From Thermosipho sp. (in: thermotogales) (GTDB taxonomy: Bacteria; Thermotogota; Thermotogae; Thermotogales; Fervidobacteriaceae): a stretch of DNA of 64,000 nt. The stretch's first letter is position 1, and each line of letters opens with the position of its first letter. Positions 54,748-63,981 of the stretch are shown here, piece after piece. Below the pieces are notes generated by a model that saw only the letters and a list, made by a program, of their open reading frames with translations, was not told the DNA's origin and did no database searches. A program made the translations under genes and the position numbers. The stretch is from the NCBI GenBank assembly GCA_017656335.1, contig JACDOA010000002.1, forward strand, positions 248,001-312,000, read 5' to 3'.

Positions 54748-55474
54748 ATTCCCAATCCTTAAGAAATATTTTTACAAACAATTTTGAAAGTCTTTCTGAT
54801 AAAATACCGAGAATAACTGCAAAAATAGTAAGTGCATAAACTTTAGGTATATCAACATATTGCCTTGCCCAGGCAATTTGGACTCCTATTCCATTTTTTC
54901 CACATAGGTATTCTGAAACAAATATTACTTTCCAAAGATTACCTGACACAACTTCCAAGGCAGTTAAAATAAATGGAACTACTGAACCTAAATAAAGGTC
55001 TTTAATAATTTTTTTCTTACTAACATTATAAACTTTGGCCATTTCAATCAGAGATTTATCCGTGTTTTTAACTCCATATGCAACTGCAAAAGTGGTATTT
55101 GGAAGAAGTGATAAAACAGTTATTGCAATTGGTCCTTTGATTCCAATTCCCCACAAAAAAATTACTAACACTAACCAAGAAATCACAGGAACACTTTGAA
55201 AAACAGTTAAAATTGGTCTTAATAGTTCAAAACAAACATCGCAAATTCCCATGAAAAAGCCAATAACAAACCCCAGAAATAATGTTAGAATCAAAGCGAT
55301 TAAGCCTTTGTAAATAGAGGAGGCCAGAGCATTCCAAAGTGTTTTAGTTTGAATAATTTCAAAAAAAACTTTCCCCACTGTATATGGGGAAGGTAAAATG
55401 AATAGAGAATTAATTAGAAAGGATAAAACCCACCATATCAAGATAAAAACAAGAATTCCATAGAAAAATTTCAT
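54737..55474 (-). CDS. ABC importer permease (SsuC/TauC-like)
   Basis: A 245-aa permease with about six membrane helices and the EAA loop: MAKVYNVSKKKIIKDLYLGSVVPFIL (quoted in part), preceded by FQSVPVISWLVLVIFLWGIG. This matches the BPD_transp_1 permeases of sulfonate/nitrate/thiamine-precursor importers. ATG overlaps the binding-protein gene by 4 nt. Confidence 0.92.
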   Translation of the reverse strand: MKFFYGILVFILIWWVLSFLINSLFILPSPYTVGKVFFEIIQTKTLWNALASSIYKGLIALILTLFLGFVIGFFMGICDVCFELLRPILTVFQSVPVISWLVLVIFLWGIGIKGPIAITVLSLLPNTTFAVAYGVKNTDKSLIEMAKVYNVSKKKIIKDLYLGSVVPFILTALEVVSGNLWKVIFVSEYLCGKNGIGVQIAWARQYVDIPKVYALTIFAVILGILSERLSKLFVKIFLKDWEYGN

Positions 55475-56385
55475 TTTAGATAAAATCCTTCATCAGGAAT
55501 CTTCGGAAGACCTTCTGAATAAAGCTCGTTCATTTTTGATAAAAATAATTCAACATCTTTTTTGCACTTAGAAACTGGAACATATCTAAATTCTGTTCTT
55601 TTCATTGATTCTTTTAAAATTGGAGTTGGAATTGTCAGATATTTGTTGGTGATTTCCAGAGCTTTATCAAGATTTTCGTTAGACCAATTAATGCTTTTTT
55701 CAAAGGTTTTTTCCACATCTTCAATAAGGTTCACGTATTGAGCTATTTCGCCAGTTACAAATAATCCTGCCACTGGTATTCCGTTGCTAGAACCAGAAAT
55801 TTTATTCCATTCTTCCTGAAAATCAAGTACGATTTTTCCGTCGCTAGCCAAGCACATTGAAACAAAAGGTTCTGGTAAAGCAGCAAAATCTACCTTTCCA
55901 GCTTTAAAAAGAGCTACAACTTCTTGTGGGGGTGCGTACACAAATTGGACATCTTGATCTGGTTTGAGTCCGCTTAAAACTAGCAAATATCTAAGCAGAA
56001 CATCAACTGTTTGTCCTCTTCCATGAGCAGAATATACAGTTTTACCTTTTAAATTACTAAGATCTTTAAAATCTTGTTTTGAAACCAAATAAAAAACCTT
56101 CCATTCATGTACTCCAACAAGTTTAATATCAATGCCTTTAGAATATAAATTTGCTGCGGTTGTAATAGGTAACACTGCAAACTTTGCTTCGCCAGATACA
56201 ATTCTTGCGATGGCTTCATCAGGATTTTTCCAGAGACTGATATTAAGGTTTACATAACCCTGGATAACACCATCTAACATTGGTGAAATGGGAATAATCG
56301 TTGGACCAAATGGATTTATGAATGTTATTGAAAACGAAACAATTGAAATGAGAGCTATCAAAAATACAATTAAGCTTTTTTTCAT
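55471..56385 (-). CDS. ABC importer substrate-binding protein (NMT1/SsuA/ThiY-like)
   Basis: A 304-aa periplasmic binding protein with a signal peptide (MKKSLIVFLIALISIVSFS). The NMT1/THI5-like fold is indicated by PISPMLDGVIQGYVNL, AKFAVLPITTAANLYSKGI, KGKTVYSAHGRGQTVDVLLRYLL (quoted in part) and FAALPEPFVSMCL. Ligands of this group are alkanesulfonates, nitrate or pyrimidine thiamine precursors; no TPP riboswitch or thi gene is seen, so the ligand stays open. ATG follows GGAGG. First gene of the importer operon. Confidence 0.92.
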   Translation of the reverse strand: MKKSLIVFLIALISIVSFSITFINPFGPTIIPISPMLDGVIQGYVNLNISLWKNPDEAIARIVSGEAKFAVLPITTAANLYSKGIDIKLVGVHEWKVFYLVSKQDFKDLSNLKGKTVYSAHGRGQTVDVLLRYLLVLSGLKPDQDVQFVYAPPQEVVALFKAGKVDFAALPEPFVSMCLASDGKIVLDFQEEWNKISGSSNGIPVAGLFVTGEIAQYVNLIEDVEKTFEKSINWSNENLDKALEITNKYLTIPTPILKESMKRTEFRYVPVSKCKKDVELFLSKMNELYSEGLPKIPDEGFYLK

Positions 56386-56418
56386 ACTTTCACCTCCTTG
56401 TAGCTTTTTTCACATATA

Positions 56419-56446
56419 ATTATACCACTTTATTTTTAGTTTTTAA
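56419..56446 (-). promoter_or_regulatory. Promoter of the ABC importer operon
   Basis: TTAAAA (56441-56446), 16 nt, TATAAT (56419-56424) on the minus strand, about 35 nt before the start codon. The -10 box is consensus. Confidence 0.5.
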
Positions 56447-56499
56447 TGGTAAAATAATTGTGAAAGTGATTTGAAAAAGTTTTAAAGGAGGAATTCTTG

Positions 56500-57264
56500 A
56501 TGAATTTTGTAGATACACATGCCCATTTACAAATGAAACATTTTGAAAATGACAGAGAGGAAATAATAAAAAACTTTGAAAATGCTGGAATTTTTTTTGT
56601 AATCAATGTAGGAACAAATATTGAAGATAGTATAATTTCAGCGGAATTTTCTAGAAAATATAATAAGATTTTTTCTTCCATTGGGATTCACCCGCACGAT
56701 AGCAAAAATGCTCCAGAAAATTATTTAGAAAAGCTTGAGGAATTATCTAAAAATGATAAAGTTGTTGCAATTGGTGAAATAGGCCTTGATTATTTTAGAA
56801 ATTTTTCCCCAAAAGAAATTCAGCAAAAAGTTTTTACTGAACAGCTTTTGCTTGCAAAAGAATTGCAACTTCCCGTAATTATTCATATTAGAGATGCATA
56901 TGAAGATGCGTACAGTATTTTAGAAAGTTTTGGACCTTTTGAAAAAGGAGGAGTAATACATTCTTTCAGTGCCGATAGCGAATGGGCTTTGAAGTTTGTA
57001 AAATTGGGATTTTATTTAGGAATAGGAGGTCCAATAACTTATAAAAAAAACAAAATCTTAAGAGAAGTAGTAAGAATGGTAGGGGAAGACAATATATTAA
57101 CCGAAACAGATTGTCCTTATCTTCCTCCTCAACCATTTAGAGGTAAAAGGAATGAACCAGCTTATGTGAAATACGTTGTAGAAGCAATAAATGATATAAT
57201 TGGTTATGATGTTTCCGAAATTCTTATTAAAAATGCAGTTGAATTGTTTGAGGTGAATCTATGA
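56500..57264 (+). CDS. tatD: TatD-family metal-dependent DNase
   Basis: A 254-aa TIM-barrel hydrolase. Metal ligands: FVDTHAHLQMKHF (His-x-His), IGEIGLDYFRNF (Glu), IIHIRDAYEDAY (His), GGVIHSFSA (His) and the C-terminal ETDCPYLPPQPFRGKRNEP (Asp). TatD proteins are 3'-5' exonucleases and remove damaged DNA or D-amino acids in some relatives. ATG 56500 lies eight nt after GGAGG. It overlaps ruvA by 4 nt. Confidence 0.93.
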   Translation: MNFVDTHAHLQMKHFENDREEIIKNFENAGIFFVINVGTNIEDSIISAEFSRKYNKIFSSIGIHPHDSKNAPENYLEKLEELSKNDKVVAIGEIGLDYFRNFSPKEIQQKVFTEQLLLAKELQLPVIIHIRDAYEDAYSILESFGPFEKGGVIHSFSADSEWALKFVKLGFYLGIGGPITYKKNKILREVVRMVGEDNILTETDCPYLPPQPFRGKRNEPAYVKYVVEAINDIIGYDVSEILIKNAVELFEVNL

Positions 57265-57836
57265 TACATGCTGTTTTAGGACAATTAGAAAAAATTGAAA
57301 ATGGAAAATTATATATAGAAGTAAATGGATTAATTTTTGAGGTTGTAGTTGGTGAAACAGGCGAATACGAAGAGAAAACAAATGAGAAAATTAAAGTATA
57401 CACAAAGTTAATAGTTTCTGATGATGGAATAACGCTGTATGGTTTTTCAACAATTGAAAAGTTAAAATTGTTTGAAAAGTTAATTTCCGTTAATAAATTG
57501 GGGCCAAAAAGTGCTTTAAAAATTCTTGCATCAAGCAGCGTAGAAGAACTTGTGTCTGCAATTATCAGTGGAGATGTTGCTAAACTTTCAAAGCTCCCTG
57601 GCGTTGGAAATAAAACTGCTGAAAGGATTATTATGGAATTAAAAGATTCACTAAAGGAATTCGATGTGTCGTTGTCTGAAAAAGATAAAAAAATACTTGA
57701 GGCAATTGAGGCACTTGTAACACTTGGATTTTCAAAATCCCAAGCAATAAAAGCAGTTAAAAAGGTAGCAAGTGATAAAGATACTTTGGATGATATTATT
57801 AAGAAATCTTTGAAATTTTTAAGTAACAGGCATTGA
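57261..57836 (+). CDS. ruvA: Holliday junction branch migration protein RuvA
   Basis: A 191-aa protein that binds four-way junctions for RuvB. OB-fold start HAVLGQLEKIENGKLYIEV, TKLIVSDDGITLYGFSTIEK, two helix-hairpin-helix motifs (ISVNKLGPKSALKIL and LSKLPGVGNKTAERIIMELK), and the C-terminal UBA-like domain III (EAIEALVTLGFSKSQAIKAV). ATGA overlap with tatD. RuvB and RuvC genes are not in the window. Confidence 0.96.
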   Translation: MIHAVLGQLEKIENGKLYIEVNGLIFEVVVGETGEYEEKTNEKIKVYTKLIVSDDGITLYGFSTIEKLKLFEKLISVNKLGPKSALKILASSSVEELVSAIISGDVAKLSKLPGVGNKTAERIIMELKDSLKEFDVSLSEKDKKILEAIEALVTLGFSKSQAIKAVKKVASDKDTLDDIIKKSLKFLSNRH

Positions 57837-57848
57837 AGGAGGATAAAC

Positions 57849-58178
57849 ATGAATCTATCAGAGATAGCTGAAAAAGCTTTGCTGGAAAAAGTTTTTTGGA
57901 ATAATGATTATGAAATACTTCACGCTTATACTGGTGATCTTTTAAGTTTGGTAATGAAAAATGCAAAACCTGATTCAATATGGATTACAGTTCAAAGCCA
58001 CGTTAACATTGTTGCTGTTGCATCTATGGTTGGAATAAGAGCTATAATACTTTGTGAGGGAGTAAATCTTCCTGAAGATACCCTAGAAAAAGCAAGAATC
58101 GAAGGAATAAATATATTGAGAAGCCAAGAAGATGCTTTTCGAGTTTCAGGAAGATTATATGATCTAGGATTAAGATGA
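57849..58178 (+). CDS. DRTGG-domain protein
   Basis: A 109-aa stand-alone DRTGG-type domain: LSEIAEKALLEKVFWNNDYEI, AYTGDLLSLVMKNA (the Thermotogota version of the D-R-T-G-G region reads AYTGDLL) and WITVQSHVNIVAVASMVGI. Similar small proteins accompany PHP and HATPase genes near iron hydrogenase genes in Thermotoga and clostridia. Here it overlaps the PHP gene by 4 nt. Biochemical role unknown. Confidence 0.8.
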   Translation: MNLSEIAEKALLEKVFWNNDYEILHAYTGDLLSLVMKNAKPDSIWITVQSHVNIVAVASMVGIRAIILCEGVNLPEDTLEKARIEGINILRSQEDAFRVSGRLYDLGLR

Positions 58179-58873
58179 AATGCGATTTACATGTACATAG
58201 TTGTCTTTCTCCCTGTGCAGATTTAACGATGGTTCCAAATGAAGTTGTCAAATACTCTCCTGATATACTGGCAATTTGCGATCATAATTCAGGAGAAAAT
58301 GTTTTGTCATTTTTAAAAGTTTTCGAAAATCATTCAAAAATACTAATTCCAGGAATTGAAATTCAAACAATTGAAGATGTTCATATACTTGGTTATTTTG
58401 ATAAAATAGAAAATTTGTTAAAAGTTTCGAAAATAATTTATGAACACCTTCCTAAGATTTCTTATGATCCTGAAAAATTTGGATATCAATTAAAAGTAGA
58501 CCAAAATGACAAATTTATTTCTTTGGAAACCACTCCTTTAGGATTTCCCACTGATTTGAGCATTAAAGAAGTTACAGAGATAATTTTGAAATATTCAGGT
58601 ATACCTGTGTATGCACATATAAGTAGAAAATTTGGTGTACTCTACCAGCTGGGAATTTTTCCTGATTTAAATATACATATTGCAGAAGTAACAAACAAGG
58701 AAGAGTACCTAATTGCCAAAAATAATAAATTTATTTCTATTTCTTCTTCAGATGCACATTTTCTTAATCAAATTGGCAAAAGATATAGTATAATTAAAGA
58801 TAAGGTTAAAAACGCCAAAGAATTTCTATCTTTCTTAATAAGAGGAAAGGTGAAAACAATATGGGACTCTTAA
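58175..58873 (+). CDS. PHP-domain protein of the hydrogenase-associated group
   Basis: A 232-aa PHP protein: CDLHVHSCLSPCADLTM (His-x-His metal motif), LAICDHNSGENV, IPGIEIQTIEDVHILGYF, VPVYAHISR-like PVYAHIS, and ISSSDAHFLNQIG. The start CDLHVHSCLSPCAD with two cysteines close to the metal site is characteristic of the subgroup found with DRTGG and HATPase proteins. Overlaps both neighbours, so the three are surely co-translated. Substrate unknown. Confidence 0.82.
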   Translation: MKCDLHVHSCLSPCADLTMVPNEVVKYSPDILAICDHNSGENVLSFLKVFENHSKILIPGIEIQTIEDVHILGYFDKIENLLKVSKIIYEHLPKISYDPEKFGYQLKVDQNDKFISLETTPLGFPTDLSIKEVTEIILKYSGIPVYAHISRKFGVLYQLGIFPDLNIHIAEVTNKEEYLIAKNNKFISISSSDAHFLNQIGKRYSIIKDKVKNAKEFLSFLIRGKVKTIWDS

Positions 58874-59397
58874 CATTGGCTGATCATGTTCACGATATAG
58901 CTGAAAATGCTGTAAAAGCGGGTGCAAAAAATGTTAAACTTATTATAAATGAAACAGAAGATTTTTTTTTGTTTAGTGTAGAAGATGATGGCCCTGGTAT
59001 AAAGAATGTTGAAGATGTTTTTGACCCATTTTATACTACTAGATCAAAAAAAATAAGAAAAGTTGGACTTGGGTTACCTTTTTTAAAGCAAGCTACTGAA
59101 GCAACTGGAGGTTTTGTGAAAATAGAAAGTGAGATAGGTAAGGGCACAAAGGTAACAGCAAAATTTTTTAAAAAACACATTGATTGTCAACCTGTAGGTG
59201 ATTTAGCTTCTGTGTTTTTTTCACTTTTAATGAACCAAAACGTTAATTTTAAAATCATAAGATGTAGGAATGATGATTGTTATAGTATAGAATCTGATAT
59301 TATCAAAAAATATTTAGGTAATATAGATTCGTCTTCAAAACTAAAGATTTTAAAGGACATAATAAATGAAATGGAAAAAAATTTGGAGGAGGAGTAA
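58861..59397 (+). CDS. Histidine-kinase-like ATPase domain protein
   Basis: A 178-aa stand-alone HATPase_c domain: N box DIAENAVKAGAKNVKL, G1 box EDDGPGIKNVEDVFDPF, F box FYTTRSKKIRKVGLGLPFLKQA, G2 GKGTKVTAKF. There is no dimerisation/His phosphoacceptor domain, so it is not a classical sensor kinase; such proteins may act as anti-sigma-like or serine-kinase-type regulators. The C-terminal 70 residues are specific to this subgroup. Overlaps the PHP gene by 13 nt. Confidence 0.85.
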   Translation: MGLLTLADHVHDIAENAVKAGAKNVKLIINETEDFFLFSVEDDGPGIKNVEDVFDPFYTTRSKKIRKVGLGLPFLKQATEATGGFVKIESEIGKGTKVTAKFFKKHIDCQPVGDLASVFFSLLMNQNVNFKIIRCRNDDCYSIESDIIKKYLGNIDSSSKLKILKDIINEMEKNLEEE

Positions 59398-59399
59398 AT

Positions 59400-61646
59400 A
59401 TGAAAAAATCTTTAGTATTTTTGTTATTAATCCTTTATAGTGTAATCTATTTTTCTGCTATTTTAGATTCTGTCTCAATCCAAAATCTTAAAACAGTTTC
59501 TCTTGACGAGCTTAAACCTTCATATGAAAATTATGTGGGTTTTGATGTAAATGAAAATGCAATTAATAATATTGTATCTTCAATAAAAGCTACAGGTTAT
59601 TTTTCTGATGTTGAGTGGACCAAAATTGCAACTGATGATCATTTTGAATTAATTATTAAGGTTGAAGAAAACGAGCCAGTAAGTAAAGTAAATCTAAATA
59701 TTTATGGAGTAGGGTTAATATCAAAAGAAACTTTGCAGGCTTCTGTTACTTTGAAGGAGGGTAAAGCTTTTAGCTTCCCTCAATTTAAAAAATCAATTGA
59801 AAATTTGACTGAATTATATCAAAAAGAAAATTACATAGTTTCAAATGTTTTTTCTAAAAATAAGGATCAATCGTTGGTTTATATAACTGGAAAAATCAAT
59901 GGTAACAATGTGGATTTTAACATTACCGAATATGCTCTTTACGACTTGGAATTTACGGGGAATATAAACGGCTTGGAAGAAGTAATAGAGAATATAAAAA
60001 AAGATGTAGATTTAAAGTTATATAAGAATTATCTGGAAAAAAATGCGATTTTGAAAATTTTTGATAGCAAAAAAGACTATTATCCAAAGTTTTCAGATAT
60101 TCAAAAACTTTATCAATCTTTATCTAAATATGTGTATTTTTCTCCCCTTTCTAACATACAATTTGAGCCAGCAAGTACTGAAATACCCTCAAAAATTTTA
60201 AAGGTTTTTGTTGTGCAAAACCTTTTAGTTAAAAACCCGGTGTATATAGAAAATGTAATGGTAAATTCGAGTTTGTATGATTTTAGTGATTTAGTTTCCA
60301 CACCCGCAACTTTTACAAATTTAGATTTACTGAAATTGGTCCAAGTAGTAAAGGATCGTTATGACAAAGATGAGTATTTTATAAATATAAACCCGTTAGT
60401 CAAAGGAAATGATTTTATAATTGATGTAGTTGAATACAAATTTGGAGATCTAAAGATAGAAGGAAATACTAGAACTAAAACTTATACTTTTGACGATTTA
60501 ATTAGAATTTCATCCGGAGATTATGCTTCAAGAAAAGCTTTAAGGGAAACATATATAGAAATTTACAAAACTCAATTCTTTGATAACATTGATTTTGATA
60601 TAACTCCAAGTTCGTCGAATATATTAAATGCCACCCTGATTTTAAAGGAAAAGGAGAAAAAATTTAATTTTATGGGCGGAGGAACGTGGGCTCCACCTGA
60701 AGAAGGAAAGAAATGGTACGAGGGTTTTGCAGCACAATTACAGTTGAGTACTACTAATCCCTTCGGATACGGCCAAACATTTAGTTCTACGGTTTCTCTT
60801 GGATTTAGTGGAAGAATTGTGAGTTTGGATTATGGTATTAGAAAACCTTTTGGAAAACCTTTTTCATTGTCGACAAGTTTAAGCTATAATTATCAACCTA
60901 CAACGGATACATTAACGGAGGGTTCTACCGAAACAACAACTTCTACTAACCTTACCAATTTTAACTTTGATTTTTCTTTAAGTAGTTTAAAAATCAACAA
61001 TTTTAAGTATAGTTTTGGTGCTGGAGTGAATTATAAACTCGAGGAGACTGCTGTTTCAACTTCTGTTAATTCAACAGAGGTTAGTAGTTCTACTTCTTCC
61101 ACGGAATATATTGGAGCCAATGTTTTGTTAGGCGTAATTTATGAAAATTTGGATGATTTAATTATTCCGTCAGATGGAATATTTTTATCTGCAACTTTGC
61201 AAAAATATTTTAATATTTCAGGAAATGCACCTGTTGCACTTAAGATGCAGGAAGAATTTTCTTTGCATTTACCGATAAAAAATACTTATTTTGGCTTTGC
61301 TACAAGATTATATGCAGCTCAAATTTTCCAGCAAAGCGGTGTTGACATTACAAATTATTTAGAAGGTTTAAATTCACTTAGAGGAGCAAATTTAGCAGGA
61401 GATATGGCCCTTCTTTTAAACAATGATTTTAGATATGTAAATAAAGATGGAGAAATTCCATTCTATGTAGCATTATTTTTAGACACTGGATATGTTGGAA
61501 GTAGCTACGATTTTTCAGTTCCATTTGAGTGGTCTACAGGTGTTGAACTCGGGTTAAATGTTTCAATGTTTGGACTTATTCGTATTGGCGAAGCATATTA
61601 TAATGATAATTGGAACTTCTACTTTTTGATGGGAAAAACATTTTAG
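59400..61646 (+). CDS. bamA: BamA/Omp85-family outer-membrane assembly protein
   Basis: A 748-aa outer-membrane protein that would insert beta-barrel proteins into the toga. Signal peptide 1-20 (MKKSLVFLLLILYSVIYFSA). POTRA-like repeats follow to about residue 420; the last is clear: LKIEGNTRTKTYTFDDLIRISSGD. The barrel starts near FMGGGTWAPPEEG and ends with YNDNWNFYFLMGKTF, a C-terminal phenylalanine strand signal. The conserved LRG region reads LNSLRGANLAGD. ATG follows GGAGGAG two nt after the HATPase gene. Confidence 0.92.
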   Translation: MKKSLVFLLLILYSVIYFSAILDSVSIQNLKTVSLDELKPSYENYVGFDVNENAINNIVSSIKATGYFSDVEWTKIATDDHFELIIKVEENEPVSKVNLNIYGVGLISKETLQASVTLKEGKAFSFPQFKKSIENLTELYQKENYIVSNVFSKNKDQSLVYITGKINGNNVDFNITEYALYDLEFTGNINGLEEVIENIKKDVDLKLYKNYLEKNAILKIFDSKKDYYPKFSDIQKLYQSLSKYVYFSPLSNIQFEPASTEIPSKILKVFVVQNLLVKNPVYIENVMVNSSLYDFSDLVSTPATFTNLDLLKLVQVVKDRYDKDEYFININPLVKGNDFIIDVVEYKFGDLKIEGNTRTKTYTFDDLIRISSGDYASRKALRETYIEIYKTQFFDNIDFDITPSSSNILNATLILKEKEKKFNFMGGGTWAPPEEGKKWYEGFAAQLQLSTTNPFGYGQTFSSTVSLGFSGRIVSLDYGIRKPFGKPFSLSTSLSYNYQPTTDTLTEGSTETTTSTNLTNFNFDFSLSSLKINNFKYSFGAGVNYKLEETAVSTSVNSTEVSSSTSSTEYIGANVLLGVIYENLDDLIIPSDGIFLSATLQKYFNISGNAPVALKMQEEFSLHLPIKNTYFGFATRLYAAQIFQQSGVDITNYLEGLNSLRGANLAGDMALLLNNDFRYVNKDGEIPFYVALFLDTGYVGSSYDFSVPFEWSTGVELGLNVSMFGLIRIGEAYYNDNWNFYFLMGKTF

Positions 61647-61658
61647 GGAGTGGAAGTT

Positions 61659-62768
61659 GTGAAATTGAAAATCGAAAAAGTTGTAGAAGATAAAGGAAAA
61701 TATTACCTAATATCAGAACAAAGTCCCTTCTATCCAGATTATAAAGGTGGCCAACTTGGAGATAGAGGGAAAATTGGCGAAGCAAATATTATAAGTGTTA
61801 TAGAAGTTGATGGAAAGGTATACCATGAAGTTGATAAGCCTTTAAAGCCGGGTGAATATGAAATTGTTGTAGATGAGAATCATAGAAATTTTATCAGACA
61901 ACATCATACTGCTCAGCACATTTTATCGGCTGCGTTTGAAGATGTGGCATATATTTCCACTGTAAGTTTTCACATGGGTTTTGAGTATTCTACTATTGAT
62001 TTGAATGTCCCCTTTATAACAGATGAAGTTTTATTAGAGACCGAATTAGAGGCTAATAAAGTGATTCAATCATGCTTAAAAGTAGAAGAGATAATTGTAG
62101 AAAAGAATGAAGTAGAGAATTTTCCATTAAGAAAACAGTTAAGTGAAAAAGTTTCTGGAAAGGTGAGAATAATAAAAATAGGTGACTATGATTATTCTGC
62201 TTGTGGAGGATATCATGTTAGCAACACAGGAGAGATTGGTCTTGTGAAAATTTTAAAAACTGAAAAGGTTAAAGGAAACCTTACAAGAGTGTATTTTATT
62301 GCCGGATTAAAAGCGCTTGATTATTTTCAAAGATATACAAATATTTTAAGAAAATTATCAAATTTGTTAACTTCTTCAATATTTGAATTAGATGATCGCG
62401 TTAAGCAGCTTCTTGAAAGGGTGAAGGAACAAAATTCTAAACTTGAAAATATTTCAGAGTCTTTAGCGAAAGAAAAAATCAAAGAACTAGAGAAAATAGC
62501 CGAAGATATATTTTTTATAGAAGTTGATGAACTTATATCAAAATATCTTCCAAAATATTTTAAAGAACCGAATTCAATGCTTATTACTTATGATGGAATA
62601 AAGTATACCTTTCTTTCAACTGGAAAATACAATATAAAAGAAATTATAGAAAAAATAAAATCAAAAATTTCTGGAAAAGGTGGCGGAGGAAAAGAGAGAG
62701 GAACATTTATTCCTGAAAGAAAAATTGATATTAAAGAAATTATAGAATTTATGGAGGTGTTAAAATGA
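61659..62768 (+). CDS. alaX: AlaX-type alanyl-tRNA editing protein (long form)
   Basis: A 369-aa free-standing editing protein homologous to the AlaRS editing and DHHA1 domains; it deacylates mischarged Ser- or Gly-tRNA-Ala. Zinc/catalytic motifs: RQHHTAQHILSAAF (HxxxH) and YSACGGYHVSNTGEIG (CxxxH). The C-terminal DHHA1 domain has the glycine-rich GKGGGGKERG. Two nearby starts are possible; GTG 61659 follows GGGAGTGG. It lies 12 nt after bamA and overlaps the next gene by 4 nt. Confidence 0.9.
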   Translation: MKLKIEKVVEDKGKYYLISEQSPFYPDYKGGQLGDRGKIGEANIISVIEVDGKVYHEVDKPLKPGEYEIVVDENHRNFIRQHHTAQHILSAAFEDVAYISTVSFHMGFEYSTIDLNVPFITDEVLLETELEANKVIQSCLKVEEIIVEKNEVENFPLRKQLSEKVSGKVRIIKIGDYDYSACGGYHVSNTGEIGLVKILKTEKVKGNLTRVYFIAGLKALDYFQRYTNILRKLSNLLTSSIFELDDRVKQLLERVKEQNSKLENISESLAKEKIKELEKIAEDIFFIEVDELISKYLPKYFKEPNSMLITYDGIKYTFLSTGKYNIKEIIEKIKSKISGKGGGGKERGTFIPERKIDIKEIIEFMEVLK

Positions 62769-63967
62769 AAAAAAGAATTGTAATTATAGTCTTATCAGTA
62801 CTTTCAATTATGATATTTTCTAATGCTCTTAAATTTGTTCCTAAAGAGTATGATTTTTTAACATATGTTCCAGATTTAACTACCCTGTACAACGAAATAA
62901 AAAAGACAAACACTGGTGATATATTTGCAAACCAAGTTGGTTTAGAACAGATGATTAAAGGTGTTATTGAACAGCAACTAATGGTTGAAAATTATACGCT
63001 GGAAGACATTGATATTTTTAAAGAATTGTTAATAGCTGTAAACAAGGATGAAGTATTGTTTGTGATTGGTCCTTCGCAACACCCAGATAAAATAAAGGAT
63101 ATTCTTGAAAAATTTACTGGTCAAACTTTACCAGAAGATGTAAAAATTGAAGATGGGTATTTCATAATTGGAAAAAATTATGGTGGAGGAGCAATTCCAC
63201 AAAATTTGAACGATTATTTATCTAAGGGATATTTAGCTGTTAGTTATGTAAATACCCGTGAAGATAAATATGAGGTAAAAGGATATGGTTATCTTGAATC
63301 AAAAGATAACACACTTTCTTTTTATAACGAAATCGTTCCCCAAAACGATGAAACTAGAAATTTAATCAACGAGGTTTCTATGCAAAAAGGAAAAGAAATT
63401 TTAAAAGACGAAAATATTGGAGGAGATGTTTTTGCATTTGTTAACAGGAAACTTCCAGATTTTATTATGGGACTGATTTCTTCAGCTGCTACTGATAATG
63501 AATACCTCGAACTATTAAACGATTTTGATGGAACGGCATATTTATCTGCTGATATTTCTTCTCTTATTGTTGATGCGTTATCTGGCATAGCGCCTTCATC
63601 AGTACCATATTATGGAGTAATTTACTATAATTCTCCTTCCTGGGATAAATTAGAAGTTGATATCTCAAAATTTGAAACAATAAATGGAGTAAAGTATGGA
63701 GTTGTTACAAGTGATGAAGGTACCCCATTAACTTATATAAATTTGGAAAACGACAAGATTGTGTTATATGGTGTTTCTCCCGACAAATATGTTCCTGGAA
63801 ATAAGGATTTCGTAAAAAACAATTACAAAGATAATTATTTATTAGGTCTTTTTATTAATTTAGAACCAGCTATTTTTAATTTTGTAGGTATTGAAACAGA
63901 AGCCTATTTGAAAGTTTACAGTTTCATTCAGGACGGTAAAATTATTCAACAAGCAATTTTTAAATAA
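62765..63967 (+). CDS. Secreted protein of unknown function
   Basis: A 400-aa protein with a signal peptide (MKKRIVIIVLSVLSIMIFSNA) and no further membrane segment. It resembles DUF3352-like exported proteins in layout: FVPKEYDFLTYVPDLTTLYNEI at the start, ELLIAVNKDEVLFVIG, and repeated pairs of beta strands with acidic loops, but I cannot assign a family with certainty. It overlaps the AlaX gene and follows bamA, so an envelope role is plausible. ATG follows GGAGGTG. Confidence 0.75.
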   Translation: MKKRIVIIVLSVLSIMIFSNALKFVPKEYDFLTYVPDLTTLYNEIKKTNTGDIFANQVGLEQMIKGVIEQQLMVENYTLEDIDIFKELLIAVNKDEVLFVIGPSQHPDKIKDILEKFTGQTLPEDVKIEDGYFIIGKNYGGGAIPQNLNDYLSKGYLAVSYVNTREDKYEVKGYGYLESKDNTLSFYNEIVPQNDETRNLINEVSMQKGKEILKDENIGGDVFAFVNRKLPDFIMGLISSAATDNEYLELLNDFDGTAYLSADISSLIVDALSGIAPSSVPYYGVIYYNSPSWDKLEVDISKFETINGVKYGVVTSDEGTPLTYINLENDKIVLYGVSPDKYVPGNKDFVKNNYKDNYLLGLFINLEPAIFNFVGIETEAYLKVYSFIQDGKIIQQAIFK

Positions 63968-63981
63968 ACGAGGTGAAAAAA

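Noticed and set aside
54082-56385. TPP riboswitch before the ThiXYZ-like importer
   Set aside because: Only about 35 nt lie between the promoter and the start codon; no room for and no sign of the aptamer.
57227-57850. 207-codon open frame opposite ruvA
   Set aside because: Ser/Phe-rich antisense artefact of the A+T-rich coding sequence; ruvA is unambiguous.
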